In this document: positions 1-10,523 of the stretch, in pieces | Layout: each line of letters starts with the position of its first letter | Numbering within the stretch: the stretch's first letter is position 1 | NCBI GenBank assembly: GCA_003952965.2 | Contig: CM025856.1 | Coordinates: 8,228,418 to 8,292,417, forward strand | Length of the DNA stretch: 64,000 nt | Source of the DNA: Morella rubra | Taxonomy: Eukaryota > Streptophyta > Magnoliopsida > Fagales > Myricaceae | Direction: 5' to 3' | Notes under the pieces: model-generated | Told to the model about the DNA's origin: nothing | Databases searched by the model: none | The model's input: only the letters and a program-made list of their open reading frames with translations | Position numbers and translations under genes: made by a program

Positions 1-179
1 CTCGAGTTGTGAAGGATTGTCGTTGACTGACTTGTCTTTGGTGGGATGGGCTGGTTAAGTCCTTATGTTATTTGGTGCTTTTTATTTCGTAGATGTTTAA
101 GAAGCCCAGTGGCTTGTCCTTAGTTTAAGTTGCGATCCATTTCAGGGTCCAACTGTCCAGTCTTACATAAACCTATATT

Positions 180-860
180 GCGTTAGAAGTGATATGAAAA
201 AATTGAGCTGTTAAGCCAAAAGGAGGCCGATTACCTCGAACCAAGTCTCAACGTCTTCATTTTCTTTCTTGCTAAACAAACACTGCTCCATTCATTTTAC
301 ACTATTAACCCCATCATCAACAAAGTCCCTTACAGTCAGAGACTACCAGAGCAATGTGCACCATTGCTACTTTAGGGAATAAGCTACACCATTCACCATT
401 AGCAGAACCACGATCCAACCTCTATTGAATTAGCCCTCTCCCATTCCGAAAATTCGACAAGTATACGGATTACCTTAAAACCCAAATCCATCATGCCAGC
501 ATTCCAAAGGAACCAGTTCATGTCCCCTGACATTGAGGTGGAATCGACTGGCCTTCCCCCCTAATTTATCATGCTGATTTAGAATCGCATTGAAATCTCT
601 CAAATATAAGCAAGGACCCACAAAAGCATTACCACACGACTTCAACTCATACCAGAAATTAGCTTTCGCATTCCAAATAGGAGGACCATAAACAAAAGAA
701 AAAACCCTTGGCTGATTCGGAGGATCAGATTGAACAACAAAATTCTCACAATACATGACTACATCAAAAGAAAGCCCTTACTTCCAACCCACTGCAATCC
801 CTCTTTCCTTCCTCGCGGCGGTTGCACTATCCTTCACATATCTAGAATCTTTATTTCGGT
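180..860 (-). pseudogene. LINE (non-LTR retrotransposon) endonuclease relic
   Basis: Read on the minus strand, the best open stretch (756 to 475, 93 residues) carries a form of the plant LINE endonuclease signature: a fragment like 'RDFNAILNQHDKLGG' matches the family pattern G-D-F-N-x-I-L...E-K-x-G-G. A 'YGPP' motif precedes it, as in these endonucleases. Recognisable coding sequence continues in shifted frames on both sides, for example a 'PYTCR' block after the stop. This would be the apurinic-like endonuclease that nicks target DNA. Here it is broken by stops and frameshifts, and the glycine before the catalytic Asp is replaced by Arg. Outer limits are approximate. It is probably part of the same LINE family as the reverse transcriptase pieces at 5.3-6.5 kb. 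Confidence 0.6.
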
Positions 861-1068
861 TAAGTAGATGATCTCAAGTTGGTGTTGCCGAAGGACCAAC
901 CTGAGATAATGTTCTGCCGCAAACTCGCCCAAAAGAGATTAATCTTGGGTCTAGCCATGGGTTGAAGAGATTAATCTTGGGTCCAGGCACAGACTTGCCT
1001 AAGTCCTTAAGGCAACGTTTTGGGCTCTTGGGTTCGTTCTTCGGGAGCCTTAAGCTTTCTTTCTTCGA

Positions 1069-1422
1069 TCAGTCAAGGTTGACCTCCAACCCAGACAGAT
1101 GTGGATGGGCCGAGACCCTTTTAATGATAGTTGGCTTTTGGCTATCTTCAATGGTATCTTGAGTTAGGCCTTCTGTCTCCAGCACAATGAGACTACCCAA
1201 GGGCCCCTCGAACCAAGCTTGGCCTTCCAACCTTTCATCCACATCACCAAGATCCTTTTCTTCTTCTTCCTCCAAATTGACACGAGGATGCATGTATGGG
1301 TAAAACACAGATTCCGGCGGCACTATCTCTTTCCTGGCTTTGAGTGTGTCAACGATCTTTTGCATATGTGAATTTTCGGAAGCTTTCAACTGCTTCAATA
1401 GGTCTTCACGCAACACCAACAT
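1069..1422 (-). CDS. unrecognised acidic ORF
   Basis: An uninterrupted 117-residue minus-strand frame opens with a hydrophilic, helix-prone start (LKQLKASENSHMQKIV) and contains a run of acidic residues (EEEEEKD) near the middle. I do not recognise a domain. No splice sites or promoter support it, and it lies between a LINE relic and a hAT-like element, so it may be a fragment of a transposon-associated or host gene. Coding status is uncertain. Confidence 0.2.
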   Translation of the reverse strand: MLVLREDLLKQLKASENSHMQKIVDTLKARKEIVPPESVFYPYMHPRVNLEEEEEKDLGDVDERLEGQAWFEGPLGSLIVLETEGLTQDTIEDSQKPTIIKRVSAHPHLSGLEVNLD

Positions 1423-1531
1423 GGTCCCGCTTTCCAGGTTCTCACAGTCGACATCCTCAGCCTAAAGTCTCGATTCTTTCCCCCCGCGGCAAAAACCTCT
1501 TTTGCATCCATCCGCACTAGGGCTGTTCAAC

Positions 1532-1575
1532 CCGGTGTAGGTGCCGGTTTTGGCCAAAACCGGCACCTACACCGG
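1532..1575. repeat. 44-bp perfect palindrome
   Basis: Two 22-bp arms meet without a spacer at TTGG/CCAA (centre 1553/1554). Each arm reads CCGGTGTAGGTGCCGG and continues into the centre. It lies just inside the left TIR of the hAT-like element, and related motifs recur near the right TIR, so it is likely part of the subterminal transposase-binding region. Confidence 0.85.
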
Positions 1576-2380
1576 ATAGGCTGGTTTTTAAATAATTACC
1601 ACCTACACCTACACCTACACCGTTAAGGGCAAAAACCGGCCCTTAGTGATGGCAGTTTTAGCGGTGGCGGTTTTTAGTTATCCTACATTCATATTGGGCC
1701 ATTTATAGGAGAACAAAATCAACTATATATCATATTATTGACAGCATAGCAATAACCAACAATCATGTGGAGCACAGAATTAACAATAAGAGTCGGAGTA
1801 AAGCATGAATGCAACAGGGATTACAATGCTTACCACAATGCTGCAAAGCAACAATCTGCGTACAAAACAAGACAAAAGGAAAGGAAAATCAATCAGCAAT
1901 CGCAATTTAAGAGAGCAAAATCCTCAAAACAGAGTGGCTGCCTGTTTGATATATGATGGAAAGTGAAAATAACAAACAAAATGAAATCTCTTTTCAACCA
2001 CACCAAACAGTTGTAATAAGGTTAGTGCATGGCATTCGAAGATTCAAAAAATGAAGTTCCCAACGTTCTCTTTTTCAAGCAAAATACCAAAACCTGCTCA
2101 GAAAAAGAAAATGCCCAAAGCTGAAAACAGGCACAATATTACTACCGAATAGAGAAAACAGTTTTCACTTTGCCATTCAGTGGCGGATCCAAGGGGGGCG
2201 ACCCTGGGCGGCCGCCCCCCATTAGATCAGCCAAAAAAAAAATTTTTACATGTAAAATTTTTTTTTCTTTTTTTTTTTTTATTCATATGTTGGTCTGGGC
2301 CTATGGGAGCCCGATCCCCATAGGCCCAGGCCAACCTTGGTTTTTTCCTCCAGGCCTAGGGCCCTTTATTTTTTAATATG

Positions 2381-2469
2381 CAGAGGGTGAAACGGCGTTC
2401 GTTTCACCCTCTGCCTTAAAAAAAAAAAAAAATCAAAACAGGGTGAAACGATGCGTTTCACCCTGTTTT
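2381..2469. repeat. two adjacent hairpins sharing a GGGTGAAACG core
   Basis: Hairpin one pairs 2381-2394 (CAGAGGGTGAAACG) with 2400-2413. Hairpin two pairs 2435-2450 (AAAACAGGGTGAAACG) with 2454-2469. Both share the core GGGTGAAACG/CGTTTCACCC and are separated by an A-run. They lie inside the small hAT-like element. Confidence 0.8.
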
Positions 2470-2489
2470 AACAAAATACGTTCTCTTCT

Positions 2490-2815
2490 TCCCCTCTCTC
2501 TCTCTCTCTTTCTCTCTTCGAATTTTTCCTCCCTCTCTCTTTCTCGCCCACCGCCGCACCATTGTGCCCACGGCCACTGCCCCGTTGTCCACCGGACCAC
2601 CACCCACCGCCGTACCACTACAGCTACCAGCTGCACCGCAGCACCAGCATCCAGGCTCCAGTCGTTGAGCCGCACCACCAGTCCACTTCTGCAGTTGTTG
2701 TGACTTGTGGGTCTCTCTCTCTCTCTCTCTGCCACGGCCCACGCCCTACACCCACAGTCCACATTCTCTCTCTCTCTCTTGCTCTCTGCGTGCCAGCTCT
2801 GCCTCTCTCTCTTGT
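2490..2815. repeat. CT/TC-rich microsatellite tracts
   Basis: Several runs of CT dinucleotides (about 2493-2520, 2710-2732 and 2764-2783) lie within C-rich sequence. They create long but meaningless open frames on both strands. Confidence 0.8.
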
Positions 2816-3837
2816 CATTTTACGTTTAAAGTTTGACCCCCATTAATTTTGATCCTGGATCTGCCACTGCTGCCATTCAGACAACTGACAAAATGAAAAA
2901 TAAAAGAGAACATATCGTGAAAACTACAGTTCAATGGAGCTAGGCAGTTGAAGTATGTTTTGTGTAATTATCTTTTGAGGCTCATATATTCTTTTCTATT
3001 CTTTTCTTTTTATGTACCTTCTTAGCTACCAATTTCCTATCAGCTTGAATCCCTCCTCTTGACCCGTGAAAGAAAACCTTACACAAATCTCAACTTATTT
3101 AAACCAAAAGTCTAAGACGCTAATGTTGTTTCTTTCCATTTGAATTGGACAAATGGAAAGAAAGAAAAGGACAAAAACTAAATATATTCTAAAAAATAGA
3201 GTTCTAAGATGCTAATGTTGTTTGTTGATTCCATTTCCTACATTTTCTCATAAATCAACCCTGAAATCATCGTCAAACATAGAACAATAATCAGTCTGAT
3301 TTGGCTGCGCATAAAACAAAAGGCAAGGGAAGTCAAACCTTCCTTTTCAGCAAACATCTAAATTAGACGAATCAACCTAGGATTTGTGATTAAGGACCAG
3401 TTGAATGGAGCTCTAAGTCGAAATACAAAAGCTTTGGCTCTTAAATTCTCCGTTCCATTTCCAACATTTCCCCGGTGACCAAAAAGAATATCGGCCAGAA
3501 TGGCCTTCAAGAGAATAATCATTTTCCAACGAAGCCAAATAGTAGTCTCAGTTCAGTTTTTCGGAGTTTCATAACACTAATCGCAAGTCACACAACAAGA
3601 TGAAACGTATACGAGAAACAGACATTGACAAGCGCGCGCAATCTGGTGCAAATTTTTTTTTTAGATATTCTCGGAACGAAACAGAGTAGTAGCGTTAAAG
3701 ATTTTTTTTTTTTTTCAACTTGTTCTCGCTTACATGGAGTATCGGCCACCATGGTGCCCAGGAAATAGGAGCTTAACGCGTGAAGGAGGGGACCTGTGGT
3801 CGGCAACGAGAGGCGTAGCAGCTGCAGGCGTGGTGGT

Positions 3838-3955
3838 CAGCAGGAGAGGGAGGGGAGGGGGAGAGAGAGATGAAGAGAGAGAGAGAGGAGAGAAGAGAGG
3901 CAGATGGGCAAAATGCAGAGGGGGCTTGGAGGGGGGGGGGGGGGGGGGGGGGGGG
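3838..3955. repeat. G/A-rich tract ending in 25 consecutive G
   Basis: A GAGAGG-rich purine tract is followed by an unbroken run of 25 G (3931-3955). The run could form a G-quadruplex, and its exact length may be a sequencing or assembly estimate. Confidence 0.8.
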
Positions 3956-4883
3956 AATCGGGATATTTCCCGGGGGGGTCTGTGAACAAATGGGGGAGGG
4001 AGGGTATTAAAACAAGAACACCTGGGTGTCCCGGTACCCCGAGAACCTGGTGCCGGGTAACCCGGGAACCAGGACCGGCACCGGGTTTTGTTAAAAATTC
4101 AAACCGGCACCGGCACCGGTTAAGTTGGGTACCGGCAACCCAGTGCCGGTGTAGGTGCCAGTGCCGGTGCCACCAAATTTTTCCAGTGGCACTGAACAGC
4201 CCTATATACCGCACCGCAGTATGGTACTTTTCTAACAGAGAGAGTCTGACAAACGTTTTCAGTTTTGACACAGCTTTGACCTTATGGAGACTCACAAATG
4301 GTTTCCCTACAATGACTGAAAAAAACCATCACTGCCTGTAGAAAGAAAAAATTTATAAGACTTAGATAATACTAAATTCACCTGGATTTATGATGAGATT
4401 GCTAATTCACTTGATTCATGTAGGTAAACCAAGGTTAGCTCCAAATGGTATAACCCATTTTCACTTCCCCTACTATGGTTGGAAAAGTCTACTTGGCCCC
4501 TGCTGAGGCCCATTTCGTTATACTTACACCTCAAGATAGTTGAGATCAAAGAGGACAAAATGGAGGGCCATACCAAAAGCGGCAGCACTATAACCACACC
4601 CATTATATTATAAGAACGGGTCGTGACAATTTAAAAGAATGCACAAGTACGTGTTTCTTCTAATCCACTGAGCTTTTAACCATGTTTCCCGTGTTCCTTG
4701 TCTAGCCAACTACTAGAGCTTTTATCAACTTAAGAAGAACTAAACAACAAAAAACTAAACTGATGGATTTACACTGCCCAAACGAGTCATCAGTGATACA
4801 AAGATCTTAGGAAGGAAGACTCCACAAACCACAAACAAAAAGACCTAATTGCACGCCGAGGAAGCTTACCACCACCATTAAAT

Positions 4884-5280
4884 AATTGGCCAGAAAGCAT
4901 CAATATCCTTCTCAATATCAATTATTTCCATGACCATAAAACTCGAGCCAGGGCTTTGTATTCTATCCTCAGCTCTTCCGTCAAGAAGTATGTGAGCCTT
5001 GACTTGAACGAATTCCGATTTGAAAATTATTCGGAGGTACTATTTTGAATTCGGGCTGGGAACAGGGAAAATGAGACGATTCCTTGCGCCTCTTCTGCAT
5101 AATAGCAGGCATATGGGAGAGGAAGAGCGTATGGAACACAGAAAAGCATTGGTGACCAGATTGGAAAATGCACTTCTTCCGATTACATTGCTTGAGACAT
5201 GGTTGGAAAGGATTGTTTCAAATGGCTCGTGGTAGCCAGTGTATGCTCTGCCCTGAACACAAGATGCCGGTTTCTGATAG
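4884..5280 (+). pseudogene. broken copy of WDR26-like exon 1
   Basis: The plus strand translates, over several frames, to the middle and end of the first exon of the WD40 gene found on the minus strand at 7821-10523. Shared stretches include KTRARALY, YVSLDLN and MGEEERMEHRKALV. A stop and at least two frameshifts interrupt it, and no WD-repeat exons follow. It is inverted relative to the intact gene, about 4.6 kb away, and its 3' end abuts a LINE reverse transcriptase relic on the opposite strand. It is a partial DNA duplication rather than a processed copy, because it holds only one exon's worth of sequence and no poly-A tail was seen. Confidence 0.75.
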
Positions 5281-5910
5281 GTCCCCAGAGTGCTGAAGCT
5301 CCATTAATGCGCAAATTTCTTGGACAGTTTCTGCTCTGGTATGCCTACTGAAAGTAATCGAAGATTTGTTTATATTGACGCATTGCTCAGACCATGAGGC
5401 ATACTTAGTGAGGCAATCTAGAACGGCAGTTGATTCTCAGAAATTAGCTCTTGCAAAGATGAGCAGGTCGTCTTCAAAAAGCAGATGAGTAATGGTGGGA
5501 GCACCCCTGCAAATACGAATTCCATGAATCAACCCATTCGATTCAGCTCCAAGTAACATCAAAGGGGACAGCGGGTCCCCTTGTCTCAGCCCTCAAGATG
5601 GATTAAAAAACCCAAACAAAGAGCCATTCAGAAGAATAGAGAACGAGATAGTAGAAATACACTGCTCCACCCAGTTGATGAATTGTTGCTGAAACCCGTA
5701 ACAATTCGTTGCTGCAAGAATCAAATTCCATTTCATACGATAGAAGGCTTTTTCAACATCAGCCCCTGTCGCCATAAGCTTCTGCCCCAGCTTTTTCTTC
5801 TTCGGCACATGAAAAATTTCATGAGCGAGAATGGAGTTCTCCTGAATGGTCCTTCCTGGGACAAAAGCTGCTTGAAGGGGGAACACCAACTTCTGAATGA
5901 CAGTTCGCAA
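5281..5910 (-). pseudogene. LINE reverse transcriptase relic, central part
   Basis: Read on the minus strand from 5910, a 105-residue open frame carries plant LINE reverse transcriptase motifs: QAAFVPGRTIQENSILA, a DVEKA block and FSILLNGS. It continues past a stop with RQGDPLSP and a degenerate catalytic box in which the family F-A-D-D reads F-E-D-D, followed by a KSSITFS block. The piece between this and the N-terminal part at 6265-6525 is replaced by unrelated sequence. Inactive. Confidence 0.75.
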
Positions 5911-5921
5911 TCACCCTAACT

Positions 5922-6165
5922 GCCAGATTGGATTATTGAGGAAGAAATTCAGTTCATAAGGCATCATATTCACAATCACCCTAACTGGTCCTTCCAATGG
6001 GTGCCTAGAGATGAAAATTACTTGGCTCACAATGTGGCCAGATGGTGTCTGCAGGAGAACTTGTTTGGTGTGATTGATTGTCTGGTTGTTCGTTTGACAT
6101 TTGCCAGATTGTGACTGCTGTTTAATGATAGTTTGCGAATTGCTAAGGAAAAATGAATGACCAGT
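5922..6165 (+). pseudogene. RNase H-like domain fragment, opposite strand to the LINE
   Basis: The plus strand encodes a stretch with the plant RNase H-like C-terminal signature: WVPRDENYLAHNVARW, matching the family pattern V-P-R-x-x-N-x-x-A-H-x-L-A. It is flanked on both sides by minus-strand LINE reverse transcriptase pieces, so a fragment was inserted or inverted here. A 15-bp repeat (CAATCACCCTAACTG) occurs at about 5909 and 5973. Confidence 0.55.
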
Positions 6166-6264
6166 GGGTGTCACATATCGGTTTGCAAAAGGATAGCGAG
6201 ACGATAGAAGCTCTTGTATACAACATAGAGCAGGGATAGACTGATGGGTTGAGTACGTGAAGAT

Positions 6265-6525
6265 TCAGCAGGGCATGAAGAAATTAGGAAAATTAGGACA
6301 AATGAGAAGGGTGAATATAACGCTGATGCAGAAGAAACTCTGGACCGAATTGATCACATCCCTCCTTACAACATGCCAAAAATGCTTATAAAAAATAGCA
6401 AACATTCCGTCAAGCCCCGGGGTCTTTAAGGATCCCAATTGTTTGACCGTGCACCAAATGTCCTCACCTGAAAGCATTGCGCACAGCTCAATGTTTTCTT
6501 CCCTAGAAATCAACGGACTCACCAA
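6265..6525 (-). pseudogene. LINE reverse transcriptase relic, N-terminal part
   Basis: The 86-residue minus-strand frame holds the region just before the LINE polymerase domain: VKQLGSLKTPGLDGM followed by FYKHFW, matching the plant LINE pattern x-x-K-S-P-G-P-D-G-x...F-Y-x-x-x-W. Its continuation is missing, and the next recognisable part resumes at 5910. Confidence 0.7.
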
Positions 6526-6659
6526 GCCATCCAGATTAACTGGAATCTGCGGATTATATTACAGAATGAAGACATTGTGGAGAAGACAGAAATTACAGAG
6601 AAGGAGCTGCCAGCGTGTATGCCAGAGTGTGCAGCACATATTCATCTTGTAGATACTGA

Positions 6660-7182
6660 CGTGTACATAGAGAAAGACAATTTAGGACGTAGTAATAGTT
6701 GCAAGCCAAACAAGAAGGGAATTCCCTAGTTACTTAAATGCCTTCCCAGAATGTGTAAAAAGCTACCCTATAATATAAATACATGTGATATAGTATATGT
6801 ATATCCTTACTTCGAAATATTGTGGTTTATAATTGCGAATATAGTGTGGGTTAGGTGCACACTTAAGAGGTTCAAACCACCACTTGCGCAAAAACTGGCA
6901 ACTTAAATGGTTTGCTGATCAGTAGGTCTGTCGTGACGTTGAACCAAATTGGTGCAGATACTAGGTCAGGTACGTCCGAGTTTGATAGATAGTTTGATAG
7001 ATATGAATGAGTGCTTAGATTTATCTCGTTACCAAAAAAAAATAAAATTCAGACACTTTGAGGTAGCAAGTACCAACACTTTTGATTAACTGAACTATAA
7101 TTATGTTGCCTATATGTATCTAGGATGTCAATCTGTATAGCTTAATTTTGGCAGTTTTATGAGAATATTGTTCCTAAATGGG
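6660..7182. other. no gene seen
   Basis: AT-rich sequence without a convincing coding region, splice pair or terminal repeat. A short doubled phrase (GTTTGATAGATA) lies near 6980-7005. Confidence 0.5.
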
Positions 7183-7248
7183 TTCACGGAAAATGTGTTC
7201 AATTACAGACTCCGTGTATTGTTTCTTCAATGCTTTACTGGTGAGACA

Positions 7249-7297
<49 letters not shown>

Positions 7298-7437
7298 CTG
7301 TCTCACCAGTAAAGCATTGAAGAAACAATAATGCTTTACTGGTGAGACAGCATATATATATATGTATATGCTGTCTCACCAGTAAAGCATTGAAGAAACA
7401 ATACACGGAGTCTGTAATTGAACACATTTTCCGTGAA
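7183..7437. repeat. long foldback with nested inner copies and (AT)n
   Basis: The arm 7183-7251 (TTCACGGAAAATGTG ... GAGACAGC) is an essentially perfect reverse complement of 7369-7437. Between the arms are an (AT)22 run (7251-7294), a partial inverted copy (about 7296-7329) and a partial direct copy (about 7330-7352). The segment can therefore fold as one long hairpin or two shorter ones. No transposon family was recognised. It lies about 400 bp beyond the 3' end of the WD40 gene. Confidence 0.85.
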
Positions 7438-7820
7438 AGAAGAAAAAGCATCATCTTGAAACAAGCCCGTACATTCATATGACTGCATGTCCACCACAAC
7501 ATCTTAGCAAAAATTTGAACAAAAACAATAGGAAAGAAGAAAAAGAGTGATACTGAAAACTTACAAACCCCCTCCTCCCGGCAAATTTCTTTGATATTAA
7601 TGGAACAAAAAGAGATTAATTGTTTGTCCATTGTATGGCAGTACACAAAAGGACAGATTGAACTCTTTGGCAGATGAGAATATGAAGGATGGAAATAATT
7701 GTCCTCAAGATTACAGTTGCATGACTACTATTCTTAAGGGTACTGGAGGGTAGAATAGCAAGGTTTTCATTCAGGTCTGCAGGGAAACTAGTTTACTAAA
7801 GGAGAAAAGGAGTAAAATCT
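7438..7820. other. 3' flank of the WD40 gene, no gene seen
   Basis: Non-coding AT-rich DNA downstream of the stop codon of the minus-strand WD40 gene. It probably includes the 3' untranslated region, but no poly-A signal was assigned. Confidence 0.4.
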
Positions 7821-10523
7821 CTAGATGTTTAAGTTTGGGAAGTAAGTTCCCCTGGTTTTGCTCCCTGGACCCCATATGCGTACCGTACGATCCTTACTCC
7901 CTGATGCTAACATTTTTGGCCTTGTTGGGTTCCAGCTTACACATTTCACGCTATTGGAATGGCCAGACAAAGTCTTTATTGGCTTCAGGCATAGCCAATG
8001 CCAGATACAGACCTGAGAACCAGAAAGAACAAGTTTAATTTCTTCTTATGCAGAGGAGCACGATTGGATATAACAGAGTTTTAGCAAACATTAAATGTTG
8101 TACACAGGTGGTATGGGTAGAGAACATTTATACCTCTGCGTTCTCACTTCCGCTAGCAATAAAGTGGGAATTCTGTGCACCAAAGCAGGAGCGGACCCCA
8201 GACTTTCCTTGCTTAGGGCTGGTGAATGTGTGGCGGTCCGATTGCCGTGCAATATCCCAAGCATTGATACTAAAGTCCTTGAGATTCACCAGCAGATAGT
8301 GGCCACTTCTGGAGACAGATACTGAATTGATTCGAGACTCTTCAGTGATAATGTGCTGAGATCCTGTTAACCAATTATACACCAAGATCTCTTTTCTCTC
8401 CAAGATGCAGATGAGAAACTCTGCATTTGGTGCGGTGGCAAGATCGATAATCCGTCCAGGGATATTCCTCAGTTTTTCAATCTGATTTTCATTGAGTCTG
8501 AATACATAAATGCACCAGTTGGGTTCAGAACTTCCAAAGAAAAATCCTTGGGACTCCGGTAACCAGGCACATGAACAAATGGCGCCATATTGCTTGTCGA
8601 TTTTGATAATGCATGTCCTGTTAGGCACATGCCATAAGCTGAGACTTCCTTTTTTTTCACAAGTAAGTAGCTGTTGGTCACTGGGGCTCCAAGACAGAAG
8701 GGAAACAGGTTTTTCAAAGCCCCTTAAAATGAGTTCACATGTCAGCTTACCACGTTCTGGCACTTGCCATTGGAATCCAAAAAGAGAAAATCAACTGAAA
8801 AAGAATCACAAACTTTGATGATGAAAGAATCACAAATCCAGATGTGGGAAATCTGAGCTGTTCATGACAGAAAAGTGAGACTACGAATGACTGGTCAGTA
8901 ATGCAGAGTTTGTGTGGACATTGTGCTTCTTCTTGTCCTTTTTTTGGTGACCTGAATCTAATTAACTAATGCTTCAGCCCAGACCCTCACATTCATCCCA
9001 GAAAAGAAACACAAGGACCCATCAAAAGCCATAGATACGGAAGATTAAAATTACCCAATACCTTCCATATGATGACCTTGCGATCTCCTGATGAGGTTGC
9101 TAAGTGTTTCCCGTCATTTGAAAACTGTACGCACAGAACTCTATGTGTGTGCTCCCTTAAGACCTGGAGCAGCAAGAAGAAAGATTTAGAATAGCAAATG
9201 CCACAGAACCCGAATACAAAAGCACGATGCATTTTCCCACCAACCCTGACTTCTGCATATATGCAGGATCTGTTCGTCCGACAAACAACAAAATGGACAA
9301 CTTCATGAAATCAACTTTTACATGTAAATCAGCGATCGTTTTAACTGTTACATCATTCCATAGGACTTATAAAAACAAGATCAGGATGCTCGCGGGGAAA
9401 TACAAAAGATGAGGATCTCATTATGTGAATAAGCTTTCTTTATTATATGTCATGCAATAGAACACACGGGTTTCTTTCGGGAACTTATAAATCTAGCTCC
9501 AGAGCTGTCTACGAGCTATGTTTCAGACTCAAGCTGCCGATTTTTAGTTCACGACTCACAATCATCCCAATTTTCAGGATGATTTGGATTTTAACTATTC
9601 AGGGAAAGAAGTTGAAGAAAGCCGAGTCTAAAAAAGAAAAGAACTTGTATGGTTTCCATTGAGAGATTGATCACTATTATAGAAGTAAAATAATGCAAGA
9701 AATATGAGACCTGGACACCTTGTACAATGTTTGAGTTTTGTGGGATTCTAACAGGGAAACAAAGATCTATGGAGTGAGCACAGTAACATATTTTCGGGAA
9801 CACAGTGAAAAGAAGCATAAGGTGGAACCAAAATAATGCAATTGTTTTAGAGAAACGAATAAATCAGACTTCCACCTGCAGAGTCTTAGTAGGAAGATCA
9901 TCGTCATTGTAGTGATAATGGTTATCCTGAGATATTGAAACCCGCATCTTGTGTTCGGGGCAGAGCATACACTGGCTATCACGAGCCATGTGAAACAATC
10001 CTTCCAACCTTCTGTCAAGCAATGTAATCGGAAAAATCACATTTTCCAGTCTGTTCACCAATGCTTTTCTGTGTTCCATACGCTCTTCCTCTCCCATAGG
10101 TGTGCTAATATGCAGAAGAGGCTGAAGGCGTCGTCTTATTTTCGCTGTTCGCAGCCCGTATTCAGAATAGTCCCTCTGAATAATTTTGTTAGCGGAATCG
10201 TTCAAGTCAAGACTCACATACTCCCTGATGGAAGACCTGAGAATACAATATAATGCCCTCGCTCGAGTTTTATAATCCTTTAAATCATTGACATCGAGAA
10301 GGACATTGATGCTTTCTTCCCAATTTCCCTCGAGAATTTGTGATTCCAGTGTACTGAACTGGGGACACCTGAACTTATGTATTTGCGACTGGTCATTTTC
10401 CGGCAAAGAAGGCGCCGATGTCCCAAACTCAAGAAAATAAAGGCATTGGGTCATCACTCGTCTCATTTCATTCCTCTTCATAAGGTCTCTTCGACCCACA
10501 ACCACTTCTTGACGGTTCTCCAT
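7821..10523 (-). CDS. WDR26/GID7-like LisH-CTLH-WD40 protein, four exons
   Basis: Four exons join in frame with GT/AG borders: 10523-9876, 9163-9055, 8762-8134 and 8012-7821. They total 1578 nt, or 525 aa plus stop. Residues about 14-45 resemble a LisH motif and about 60-110 a CTLH-like helical region (NWEESINVLLDVND). From about 217 onward come WD repeats, with endings such as KVIIWK and the last exon's ASGSKDRTVRIWGPG. Length and layout match plant WDR26 homologues. Members of this family (yeast Gid7, animal WDR26) are subunits of the GID/CTLH ubiquitin ligase complex, in cytoplasm and nucleus; that role is inferred here. The Met at 10523 is the first in the frame; a stop lies about 50 bp upstream, so a further 5' exon cannot be excluded. 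Exon 1 is partly copied as an inverted pseudogene at 4.9 kb. Confidence 0.85.

Larger units (their letters stand above)
2178..2869. mobile_element. hAT-like MITE with TSD, nested in larger element
   Basis: The left end is CAGTGGCGGATCCA. The right end, read inward, is CAGTGGCAGATCCA, so 13 of 14 bases match. The flanking octamers are TTGCCATT (2170-2177) and CTGCCATT (2870-2877), matching at 7 of 8 positions. This is the 8-bp target duplication expected of hAT transposons. The 692-bp body has no transposase and contains CT-rich microsatellites plus two hairpins. It lies within the 1518-4204 element and so inserted later. Confidence 0.75.
1518..4204. mobile_element. hAT-like non-autonomous element with 12-bp TIRs
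   Basis: The left end TAGGGCTGTTCA (1518-1529) is the exact reverse complement of TGAACAGCCCTA (4193-4204). Both ends carry G/C-rich subterminal repeats of the type GGCACCGG/CCGGTGCC (about 1530-1640 and 4020-4180). The 12-bp TIR and repeat-rich termini fit plant hAT elements. The flanks (ATCCGCAC on the left, ATACCGCAC just right of the end) share CCGCAC, but an 8-bp target duplication is not clean. No transposase frame was seen inside, so it would be non-autonomous. Its interior hosts a second element (2178-2869) and a run of 25 G. Confidence 0.55.

Noticed and set aside
2443..2846. Overlapping open frames on both strands
   Set aside because: They arise from CT-rich microsatellite DNA inside the small hAT-like element, with low-complexity Arg/Glu or Ser/Leu composition and no domain.
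3837..4341. Long opposite-strand frames of 145-152 residues
   Set aside because: Produced by the poly-G tract and GGCACC repeats. The translations are Gly- or Pro-runs with no domain.
7227..7646. 139-residue minus-strand frame
   Set aside because: It crosses the AT-repeat foldback and contains a Tyr-Ile run. No homology is recognisable.
9447..10253. Plus-strand frames antisense to the WD40 gene
   Set aside because: Shadows of exon 1 and introns of the minus-strand gene.
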